DNA from: Caenibacillus caldisaponilyticus
GTDB lineage: Bacteria > Bacillota > Bacilli > Bacillales > Sporolactobacillaceae
Direction: 5' to 3'
Assembly (NCBI RefSeq): GCF_002003465.1
Contig: NZ_BDDQ01000020.1
Span: 1 to 37,371, forward strand
DNA length: 37,371 nt
The notes beneath the pieces were generated by a model. It searched no databases. It worked only from the letters and a program-made list of their open reading frames with translations, and was not told the origin of the DNA. Made by a program: the position numbers and the translations under genes. Below, piece after piece: positions 30,900 through 37,371 of this stretch; position 1 is the stretch's first letter, and every line of letters starts with the position of its first letter.

Positions 30900-32540
30900 T
30901 TGGGCCGTGAGATCATCTGTGAGTGCGGCTACGTGAACCCCGAAGGCACGATATTGTGCGAAGCGTGCGGCAATCCGCTTCGAGACGACCAAACCAAACC
31001 GATCTTGACGATGCGGTATGAAGGCGGAGCCCGCCGCTCGCAAACCTATCAAAGGACGATCATCGATAAAATATGGAATTATTTTTCATCCGTTAAAGTG
31101 GGCATTGCGCTGATCATCCTCGTCCTCATCGCGATGGCGATCGGGACGATCCTGCCCCAGGACAACGCCATTCCGTCGGATGATCCGGAAACGTATTACG
31201 CCAAACAGTGGGGGGCGTTTGGCAAACTTTACGTCAAACTCGGCTTCGACCACCTTTATACGTCCTGGTGGTGGATCATTTTGCTCGGCTTGCTCGGCCT
31301 TTCGATTACGGTGGCGAGCATCGACCGCTTCGTGCCTTTGTACAGGGCGTTAAAAAACCAGCGGGTGACGAGGCACGAGCGCTATTTGCGGAGGCAGCGG
31401 CTGTTCGGCCGGACCCAGACGGACCGCCCGGACGAAATCATCGCGAAGGCAAAAGAAGTATTAAAGGAGAAACGCTATCGCATCCGCGAGGAAAACGGCA
31501 ATCTCTTCGCTGAAAAAGGGCGGTTTTCCAGATGGGGTCCGTACGTGAACCATATCGGCATACTGATCGTTCTCCTCGCCGGCGTGCTCCGCTTCGTCCC
31601 GGGCATGTACGTCAATGAAGGCGTCTGGATCCCGGAAGGCGAAAAACGGCTGTTGCCCGGCACGCATGGAAAGTACTACATAGAAAATCATCGGTTTGTG
31701 TTGCAAACTTATCAGAAAAACGATAAGCGCTACCAAAAAGCGCTGGATCGCGTCGGGGCGGTTCCGAAAAATTTCCAGTCCAACGTCACGTTGTATAAGG
31801 CGAAGGACAGCGCCATTCTCGGTGAAAAGCCCAAGCTCGTCAAGGTGAAAGACTATAAGATCAGGGTCAACCACCCGCTGGTGTACGACCATTACCGCAT
31901 TTACCAATCCGATTTTCGCACGCAATTGTATAAAATGAAGTTTAACATGGTCGACAAAGAAACCGGCAAATCGTTGGGCACGTTCGCGGTCAATCTCATC
32001 AATCCAAAGAAGACGTATGATCTCGGAAACGGATATAAAGTGATATTGGAAGACTATCTGCCGGATTTTTATTTTGATAAAAGCGGCAAGCCCGCGACGA
32101 AGAGCAATCAGCCGAACAACCCGGCGTTCGTCTTTAAAATGGTGGCGCCCGACCGACCGAAAGGCGACGTCAGTTTTGTCGGCATCCAAACGAATCTCGA
32201 ACCGCTCGGAAAAAATAAATACAAGATCGCCTTCAATAATTTGATCACGCGCTATGAATCCGGCCTGTCGGTCCGTAAAGATATGACCGTTTGGGTGGCC
32301 TTCGTCGGCGCGATCATCTTCCTCATCGGCGTCGCCCAAGGCATGTATTGGAACCATCGCCGCGTGTGGCTGCAGCGCGTGAACGGCGAGCTTTGGCTTG
32401 CGGCGAACGCGAATAAACATTGGCAGAGTTTGAAAAAGGATTTGAGCGTTTTAGTCGATAAAACCGGCCTCAACGCGCCCGTCGACCAATTGGAACAAAA
32501 AGCCTTTGAGAGTGAAAACGGAAGGGGGCTTGCCACGTGA
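30900..32540 (+). CDS. resB: Cytochrome c biogenesis protein ResB (Ccs1 family)
   Basis: 546 residues. With ResC it forms the system II complex that carries haem across the membrane and attaches it to apocytochrome c. A short zinc ribbon at the N-terminus (CECG and CEAC, Cys pairs 11 residues apart) is followed by membrane helices near 66-87, 124-145 and 215-235. A large extracytoplasmic region (about 235-480) and a last membrane helix with the FLIGVAQGMYWNHRR end complete it. The TTG at 30900 lies six bases after GGGGAGG; an ATG two codons earlier touches the site. No resA precedes it. Confidence 0.93.
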   Translation: MGREIICECGYVNPEGTILCEACGNPLRDDQTKPILTMRYEGGARRSQTYQRTIIDKIWNYFSSVKVGIALIILVLIAMAIGTILPQDNAIPSDDPETYYAKQWGAFGKLYVKLGFDHLYTSWWWIILLGLLGLSITVASIDRFVPLYRALKNQRVTRHERYLRRQRLFGRTQTDRPDEIIAKAKEVLKEKRYRIREENGNLFAEKGRFSRWGPYVNHIGILIVLLAGVLRFVPGMYVNEGVWIPEGEKRLLPGTHGKYYIENHRFVLQTYQKNDKRYQKALDRVGAVPKNFQSNVTLYKAKDSAILGEKPKLVKVKDYKIRVNHPLVYDHYRIYQSDFRTQLYKMKFNMVDKETGKSLGTFAVNLINPKKTYDLGNGYKVILEDYLPDFYFDKSGKPATKSNQPNNPAFVFKMVAPDRPKGDVSFVGIQTNLEPLGKNKYKIAFNNLITRYESGLSVRKDMTVWVAFVGAIIFLIGVAQGMYWNHRRVWLQRVNGELWLAANANKHWQSLKKDLSVLVDKTGLNAPVDQLEQKAFESENGRGLAT

Positions 32541-33751
32541 GCGCACTCACCGCCAGCCGTCATCTTTTGCTCATCGCGTTTATCCTTTATACCATCGGCA
32601 CCATACTCTTTACGATCAGCGTCACCGGAAAGAAATTCCGATCGAAGGAAGGGCAGCAGGCCGGACGCCGCCTTGGCGGCGTCGCTTTTGCCGTTGCCCT
32701 CCTCGGCTTCCTTTCGCAAGTCGGCTATTTCTTTTCGCGTTGGAAAGCCGACGGCCATGTGCCCGTCAGCAATCTTTTTGAATACACGACGTTTTTCAGC
32801 ATGATGATGGTGCTCGCTTTCATCATCATTTATCTTATTTATAAAAACAACAGCGTCGGTATCGTGACGCTTCCGATAGCCGTCATCATCATCGCGTATG
32901 CCAGCGTCTTCCCGACCGACGTCGAACCGCTGATCCCCGCTTTGCAAAGCAATTGGCTGAAAATTCACGTGACGACGGTGGCGCTCGGCGAAGGCATTCT
33001 GTCGCTCAGCTTTGTCGCCGGTTTGGTCTATCTGATCCGGGTGATCGATCAATCGAAGCGGTCGGCGCGCACGTTCTGGCTGGAAGCGGTGCTGTTCGTC
33101 TTGATTTGCGCCGTCGCTTTTTCGGCGGTGTCCGCGATCTTCCAAGCGCAGGGCTATCACGTGACCTTTAATTGGGTAAACGAGAAAAATGAGAAAGACC
33201 AGCTCACCTATCATATGCCGGCGATCGCCGGCCCCTATGAAGGCGAGAAAATCGCGAAAGACTCGGACCGCTTCGGCCCGCTCTTTGAAGCGCCCTCTTG
33301 GATGAACGGAAAGGAAGCGCCGCGCAAGCTCAATACGGTCATCTGGTCGTTTATCGGCGGCGTCATCCTCTATTTGCTGATTCGGCTTTTGCTCTTGGGC
33401 CGCCGGATCGGATGGGCGTTGAACCGCATCATGCAAGGCGTGAATCCGCCGCTCATGGATGAAATCAGCTACCGGGCGGTCGCCATCGGCTTTCCGATTT
33501 TTACCCTCGGCGGCCTCGTGTTTGCCGCCATCTGGGCGCAAGAAGCGTGGGGCCGATTCTGGGGCTGGGACCCGAAAGAAGTGTGGGCCCTCATCACGTT
33601 CTTCTTTTACGCCGCTTATTTGCATTTCCGCCTTTCCCGGGGCTGGGAAGGGGAAAAATCGGCTTGGCTGACGGTGATCGGTTTCATCATCATCATGTTT
33701 AACCTCATCTTCGTCAACTTGGTCATCGCCGGCCTGCACTCCTATGCATAA
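32537..33751 (+). CDS. resC: Cytochrome c biogenesis protein ResC (CcsA family)
   Basis: 404 residues, eight or so membrane helices. The tryptophan-rich haem-handling motif WGRFWGWDPKEVWALI is near residue 336. Conserved histidines flank it: one near 140 (LKIHVTTVALGEG), one near 366 (YLHFRLSRGW). An extracytoplasmic loop at about 210-265 (from WVNEKNEKDQ to SWMNGKEAPR) separates the helices. GTG start overlaps the resB stop by four bases and has AAGGGGG nine bases upstream. Partner of ResB in haem delivery. Confidence 0.94.
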   Translation: MSALTASRHLLLIAFILYTIGTILFTISVTGKKFRSKEGQQAGRRLGGVAFAVALLGFLSQVGYFFSRWKADGHVPVSNLFEYTTFFSMMMVLAFIIIYLIYKNNSVGIVTLPIAVIIIAYASVFPTDVEPLIPALQSNWLKIHVTTVALGEGILSLSFVAGLVYLIRVIDQSKRSARTFWLEAVLFVLICAVAFSAVSAIFQAQGYHVTFNWVNEKNEKDQLTYHMPAIAGPYEGEKIAKDSDRFGPLFEAPSWMNGKEAPRKLNTVIWSFIGGVILYLLIRLLLLGRRIGWALNRIMQGVNPPLMDEISYRAVAIGFPIFTLGGLVFAAIWAQEAWGRFWGWDPKEVWALITFFFYAAYLHFRLSRGWEGEKSAWLTVIGFIIIMFNLIFVNLVIAGLHSYA

Positions 33752-33789
33752 GCCCGGCGCAAAATTGGCAGCCCGATCGCGGCGCGCCG

Positions 33790-33833
33790 GTTCGGAGCCG
33801 TCGGCACCCGATGGGTTCCGAACGCCAGATCCG
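33790..33833 (+). other. Long hairpin between resC and resD
   Basis: GTTCGGA (33790-33796) pairs with TCCGAAC (33827-33833); inside, CGTCGG pairs with CCGATG around a CAC loop. No T-run follows, so it may be a Rho-dependent or structural element rather than a normal terminator. Confidence 0.45.
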
Positions 33834-33997
33834 CCTAGCCGCTGCCGTTTTTCCGTTCCCAAACCGGTCGTTTTATGCGCGAAGCGGCAGGCGAATGGTG
33901 GCGAAGCGGCTGCGCTTTATATACAATTTGATGTAGAACTTTAAGACGTTCGTTAAAATAAACCATTGGACGAGTCACGGTTTGAGGAGGATGAAGC

Positions 33998-34717
33998 ATG
34001 GACGAGTCTCATGCAAAAATTTTAGTCGTCGATGATGAAGAAAGAATCCGCAGGTTGTTGCGCATGTACCTCGAGCGGGAAGATTACGAAATCGAGGAAG
34101 CCGATAACGGCGAGACGGCGCTCGATCTGGCGCTCAAGAACGACTATGATCTGATCATTCTCGATCTGATGCTTCCCGGCATGGACGGCATCGAAGTTTG
34201 CCAAAAGTTGCGGGAATCCAAAGCGACTCCGGTCATCATGTTGACGGCGAAAGGGGAAGAGTCCAATCGCGTCCAAGGATTCGAAGTCGGTACGGATGAT
34301 TACATCGTCAAGCCTTTCAGCCCGCGGGAAGTCGTGCTGCGGGTGAAAGCGCTGCTCAGACGGGCGTCGTCGACAAAATTTTTGGAAACGGACACGTCGG
34401 CGAAAAACGTGCTCGTCTATCCCCATCTGACGATCGACCACGACGCCCACCGCGTGACCGTGGACGATCACGAGGTCAACTTGACGCCCAAGGAATACGA
34501 ACTGTTGTTCTATTTGGCGAGCTCTCCCGACAAAGTCTTCACGCGTGAAGAATTGCTCCGCGACGTTTGGAATTACGAATTTTTCGGCGACCTTCGCACG
34601 GTCGACACCCACGTCAAGCGCTTGCGGGAGAAGTTGAACCGCGTCTCCGACCACGCGGGGGACATGATCGTGACGGTTTGGGGCGTCGGTTATAAATTTG
34701 AGGTCGTGAACGATTGA
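33998..34717 (+). CDS. resD: Response regulator ResD
   Basis: 239 residues. OmpR/PhoB-type regulator of aerobic and anaerobic respiration and cytochrome genes. The receiver domain has the acidic pair Asp12-Asp13, the phosphorylated Asp56 (LIILDLMLPGMDG), Thr in MLTAKGE and Lys in DYIVKPFSP. The winged-helix DNA-binding domain starts near 140 and includes VNLTPKEYELLFYLAS and the DTHVKRLREKL recognition helix. ATG behind GAGGAGG. It overlaps resE by one base. Confidence 0.95.
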   Translation: MDESHAKILVVDDEERIRRLLRMYLEREDYEIEEADNGETALDLALKNDYDLIILDLMLPGMDGIEVCQKLRESKATPVIMLTAKGEESNRVQGFEVGTDDYIVKPFSPREVVLRVKALLRRASSTKFLETDTSAKNVLVYPHLTIDHDAHRVTVDDHEVNLTPKEYELLFYLASSPDKVFTREELLRDVWNYEFFGDLRTVDTHVKRLREKLNRVSDHAGDMIVTVWGVGYKFEVVND

Positions 34718-36510
34718 TGATTTGGCGGAGCGTCGTCGGAAAACTTTGGGGGACGATCCTTGCGCTCGTTTCCGTTGTCCTTTTGTTTCTGACGATGTTG
34801 TTGCTTCAATTCTTTGAGGACTTCCACGTCCAAGAAGTCGAAAAGCAGATGAAAGGCATCGCCGCGAAAGTCGCCGCGATCGTATCCGAAGATCCGCATT
34901 CCCAAAAGGCGTTGTCCATTGCCTCGCAGATCATCGATGTCTATGGCGCGCGGGCCGTGATCATCGAACGGAATCAACCGTATTGGATCACGCCGAAGCC
35001 GCACGATTTACCGTCCATCGATCCGGAATTGATCAAAAACGACCGGGCGCTTTCGAAGGTGTTGACCGAGCATCGCAGCGTCGTGAAGAGCCACTTCACC
35101 CTGCCCGGGGAAACCGATAAGGCGGTCGTGGTCGGCGTTCCCATCCGGGCAGGCGCGCGCTGGGACGGCGGCGTTTTTGTCTATCAATCGCTCGACGTCG
35201 TCCGCAAGACGACCGACCAAGCGAAGAAGATCATTTACATCAGCGCCGGCATCGCCATCATCTTGACGACGATCTTCGCCTTTTTCCTGTCGACGCGCAT
35301 CACCGCCCCGCTCCGCATGATGCGCCAAGCCGCCCAACAAGTCGCGAAGGGAAAGTTCAACACCGAAGTGCCCGTCCTGACCCGGGATGAAATCGGCGAG
35401 CTCGGCGTCGCTTTCAATCAGATGGCGCGGCAGCTCAAAATGCATATGACCGCTTTAAGCCAAGAAAAAGAGCAGCTCGCCGGCATCTTGAGCAGCATGG
35501 CCGATGGCGTCATGACATTCAATAAAGACGGCGAGCTGTTGATCACGAATCCGCCCGCCGAACGCTTTCTCACCGCCTGGGCCTATGAAGAAAACGAAGA
35601 GCCCAACGGCGGGGCGGACGAGACGAAGACGAGACCGGTGCCGGCCCCGATTCAAGAGCTCTTTCATCGGGTCGTCGATGAAGAAAAGGAACAGGTGACC
35701 GAAGCCAAGGCGCAGGGGCGCACGTGGGTGATTGTCATGACCCCGCTCTATGATCAATCGATCGTGCGCGGCGCCGTCGCCGTCTTGCGCGACATGACCG
35801 AAGAACGCCAGCTCGATGAAATGAGAAAGGGCTTCATCGCCAACGTCTCGCACGAGCTTCGGACGCCGATCGCGATGCTTCAAGGTTACAGCGAAGCGAT
35901 CGTCGACGACGTCGCCGGCTCCGATGAAGAAAAACGGGAAATCGCCAAAATCATATATGATGAATCCTTGCGGATGGGGCGGCTCGTCAACGAGTTGCTT
36001 GATCTTGCCCGCATGGAGACCGGCCATTTCCAACTCAACAAAATGCCCGTGAAAATCGGCGAATTTTTCAAACGCGCGGTCGGAAAATTCCAGGCGTACG
36101 CCAGGGATGAGGGCCTCAAGTTGACGCTGGAAGGGCCGGCGCGCGGCGATGAGGAGGTCGTAATGGACCCCGACCGGATCGAGCAAGTGTTGACCAATTT
36201 GATCGACAATGCGATCCGCCATACGCCGAAAGGGGGCGAGATCGCCGTTTTGGTGAACAATGCGGAAGACCGGCTCGTCATCAGCGTCAAGGATACCGGC
36301 ACGGGCATCGACGAGGACGACTTGCCGTTTGTCTTTGAGCGGTTTTACAAGGCGGACAAGGCGAGGACGCGCGGCAAAGCCGGCACCGGCTTGGGGCTGG
36401 CGATCGCGAAAAACATCGTCGAGGCCCATCGCGGTAAAATCATGGTGCAAAGCAAACGGGGACATGGGACAACCTTTACTTTTTATATACCAAAAAGCGA
36501 TCCATCCTAA
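34717..36510 (+). CDS. resE: Sensor histidine kinase ResE
   Basis: 597 residues. Membrane segments near 10-33 and 168-190 flank an extracytoplasmic sensor region. A HAMP domain follows (TRITAPLRMMRQAAQQVAKG), then a PAS domain (about 255-360), the HisKA domain with His379 (ANVSHELRTPIAM) and the HATPase domain: NLIDNAIRHTPKGG, DTGTGIDEDDLPFVFERF, GTGLGLAIAKNIV. It phosphorylates ResD in response to oxygen limitation or nitric oxide. The ATG at 34717 overlaps the resD stop (TGATG). In B. subtilis sigX follows; here the next thing is an insertion sequence. Confidence 0.95.
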   Translation: MIWRSVVGKLWGTILALVSVVLLFLTMLLLQFFEDFHVQEVEKQMKGIAAKVAAIVSEDPHSQKALSIASQIIDVYGARAVIIERNQPYWITPKPHDLPSIDPELIKNDRALSKVLTEHRSVVKSHFTLPGETDKAVVVGVPIRAGARWDGGVFVYQSLDVVRKTTDQAKKIIYISAGIAIILTTIFAFFLSTRITAPLRMMRQAAQQVAKGKFNTEVPVLTRDEIGELGVAFNQMARQLKMHMTALSQEKEQLAGILSSMADGVMTFNKDGELLITNPPAERFLTAWAYEENEEPNGGADETKTRPVPAPIQELFHRVVDEEKEQVTEAKAQGRTWVIVMTPLYDQSIVRGAVAVLRDMTEERQLDEMRKGFIANVSHELRTPIAMLQGYSEAIVDDVAGSDEEKREIAKIIYDESLRMGRLVNELLDLARMETGHFQLNKMPVKIGEFFKRAVGKFQAYARDEGLKLTLEGPARGDEEVVMDPDRIEQVLTNLIDNAIRHTPKGGEIAVLVNNAEDRLVISVKDTGTGIDEDDLPFVFERFYKADKARTRGKAGTGLGLAIAKNIVEAHRGKIMVQSKRGHGTTFTFYIPKSDPS

Positions 36511-36643
36511 TTTACGGCCCGGGAGGCCGAACAGGGGATGCCGGCGCGCCGGGCATCGGTCCGGCAAAGGAACCGGAGGCTGCGGCGATGCCGTCCGGCT
36601 CCATGTCCGGCCACAAACATCCTGAATCGCGCATCACCGAAAA

Positions 36644-36686
36644 GAGGGTGTCTCAAAAGCCTAGCTTTTGAGGCGCCCTCTTTCCT
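36644..36686 (+). terminator. Hairpin at the IS end, terminator-like
   Basis: GAGGGTGTCTCAAAAGC (36644-36660) pairs along its full 17 bases with 36664-36680 (two G-U pairs) around a CTA loop and runs into TTTCCTT. It may stop resE transcription and keep outside transcripts from the transposase. Confidence 0.6.
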
Positions 36687-36716
36687 TGTAAAAAAAATCG
36701 CTCCTTTTGGTATAAT
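36686..36716 (+). promoter_or_regulatory. Extended -10 promoter of the transposase
   Basis: TATAAT at 36711-36716 is preceded by TGG, giving a perfect extended -10. A poor -35 (TTGTAA at 36686-36691) lies 19 bases away. Transcription should start near 36723. Confidence 0.65.
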
Positions 36717-36755
36717 TAAAGTACCACCAATAACTAACCAAAGGAGCGATTTTTT
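36691..36755 (+). repeat. Inverted repeat that can hide the transposase ribosome binding site
   Basis: The 5' arm at 36692-36711 and the 3' arm at 36737-36755 are complementary over 19 bases with one bulged T. The 3' arm contains AAAGGAG, the transposase ribosome binding site. RNA starting upstream of the IS contains both arms, RNA from the internal promoter only the second. Confidence 0.8.
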
Positions 36756-37371
36756 ATGAAACATGATCATATTTCCTTCATTAATTATAACATGGACCAA
36801 CTCATTTTACCATTGGATTTGGAGATTAAAATTCCCCCAAACCATCTTTCTCGCCTTGTTCATCAGGTCGTCGAACAGATTGATGACAAGATTCTTTATC
36901 GTGTTTATCCCGGAGGGGGACGAGCAGCCTATCATCCCAAAATGATGTTAAAAGTGATCCTCTATGCCTACACCAAAGGCATTTATTCTTCACGCAAAAT
37001 CGCTTCCCAACTCCAAGAAAATATTTACTTCATGTGGTTGGCGAATTATCAACAACCGGATTTTCGTACAATTAACCGTTTCCGTTCGGAAAGAATGAAG
37101 GATATCATTTATGAAACCTTCTTTTCCATCGTGGATCTCCTCCATCAACAAGGGCTCATCCAATTGGAAGAATACTTTTTAGACGGAACCAAAATCGAAG
37201 CCAACGCCAATAAATACACGTTTGTTTGGCGGAAAGCAACAGAAAAATTTGACGCTAAACTCGATGAAAAGTACCGAACGATCGTGGCCGGAATCGAGGC
37301 TATAACCAAGGAAGACGAAAAAACTGAAGTTGAATCAAGTTTACAAGAGAGGTTGGATAAAAATCCTGTCA
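36756..37371 (+). CDS. IS1182-family transposase, N-terminal part
   Basis: 205 codons are visible before the window ends, with no stop. The N-terminal region (YHPKMMLKVILYAYTKGIYS, SRKIASQLQENIYFMWL, PDFRTINRFRSER) is the DUF772-type domain of IS1182/IS5-like transposases. FLDGTKIEANANKYTFVWRK near 145-165 carries the first catalytic Asp of the DDE domain. ATG about eight bases after AAAGGAG. Codon use is AT-rich compared with the host genes, in line with a recent arrival. Expression is probably limited by the inverted repeat that covers its ribosome binding site. Confidence 0.88.
   Translation, partial: MKHDHISFINYNMDQLILPLDLEIKIPPNHLSRLVHQVVEQIDDKILYRVYPGGGRAAYHPKMMLKVILYAYTKGIYSSRKIASQLQENIYFMWLANYQQPDFRTINRFRSERMKDIIYETFFSIVDLLHQQGLIQLEEYFLDGTKIEANANKYTFVWRKATEKFDAKLDEKYRTIVAGIEAITKEDEKTEVESSLQERLDKNPV

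Larger units (their letters stand above)
36644..37371 (+). mobile_element. Insertion sequence, left end (IS1182 type), cut by the window edge
   Basis: The element begins near 36644 with GAGGGTGTCTCAAAAG, a typical terminal inverted repeat start for this kind of IS. It contains a promoter, a regulatory inverted repeat and the first 205 codons of a transposase. Base use changes at the boundary from GC-rich to AT-rich. The right end and any target duplication are outside the window. It sits 133 bases after resE and does not break a recognised gene. Confidence 0.85.

Noticed and set aside
32252-33862. 536-codon open frame on the minus strand across resC
   Set aside because: It lies antisense to a well-supported gene; the product is rich in Arg, Asp, Glu and His with low complexity and no domain, a result of GC-rich codon use.
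36511-36643. GC-rich palindromes between resE and the insertion sequence as a terminator
   Set aside because: Hairpins such as GATGCC/GGCATC exist but no T-run follows; the IS-end hairpin is the better terminator candidate.

Overview
This window is chromosomal DNA of an endospore-forming member of the Bacillales, probably a moderately thermophilic Bacillaceae relative of Geobacillus or Caldibacillus. The sporulation genes (spoIIM, dacF, spoIIA operon, spoVA operon, dacB, spmAB) and near-identity of Fur, SpoIIAB and XerD to the Bacillus subtilis proteins as remembered support this. The coding DNA is GC-rich and TTG or GTG starts are frequent. No rRNA, tRNA or CRISPR array is visible. The genus is inference.

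Layout. (1) 1-356: the 3' end of a group II intron (maturase C-terminus, domains V and VI), lying antisense to and running into the end of a thioredoxin-like gene. (2) 338-5091: thioredoxin-like protein, small membrane protein, HMG-CoA lyase diverging from an acetyl-CoA acetyltransferase, and a YqkF-type aldo/keto reductase. (3) 5290-8021: nicotinamidase-like hydrolase diverging from nudF, then an EndoQ-type nuclease. (4) 8215-14943: spoIIM, fur, yqzK, xerD, then a nucleoside catabolism operon: deoB, two tandem purine nucleoside phosphorylases and pdp. (5) 15531-23127: dacF, spoIIAA-spoIIAB-sigF and spoVAA-AB-AC-AD-AEb-AF. (6) 23432-29915: lysA with a structured leader, ribT, a small unknown gene, scpA-scpB, dacB-spmA-spmB. 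(7) 30094-36510: rluB, resB-resC and resD-resE. (8) 36644-37371: the left end of an IS1182-type insertion sequence, cut by the window edge.

How it works together. Much of the window follows the B. subtilis gene order, and promoter-like sites match a sporulation cascade: a SigH-like site with possible Spo0A boxes before spoIIAA, a SigF-like site before dacF, SigE-like sites before spoIIM and dacB, and a SigG-like site before spoVAA. SpoIIAA, SpoIIAB and SigF form the forespore partner switch. SpoVA proteins move dipicolinic acid, while DacF, DacB, SpmA and SpmB shape the cortex and core dehydration. ResB and ResC mature c-type cytochromes and ResD/ResE sense respiratory state.

Most notable points: a second purine nucleoside phosphorylase with two base-pocket changes resembling those of MTA phosphorylase; loss of resA and of spoVAEa from otherwise conserved operons; a spoVAF reading frame with no normal start where its N-terminus should be; a lysA leader with competing hairpins; a PerR/Fur-type box before fur; and an IS whose own promoter lies between the arms of an inverted repeat that would hide its ribosome binding site in read-through RNA. 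No wholly new multi-gene system was found. All family calls are from memory of protein families, without a database search.
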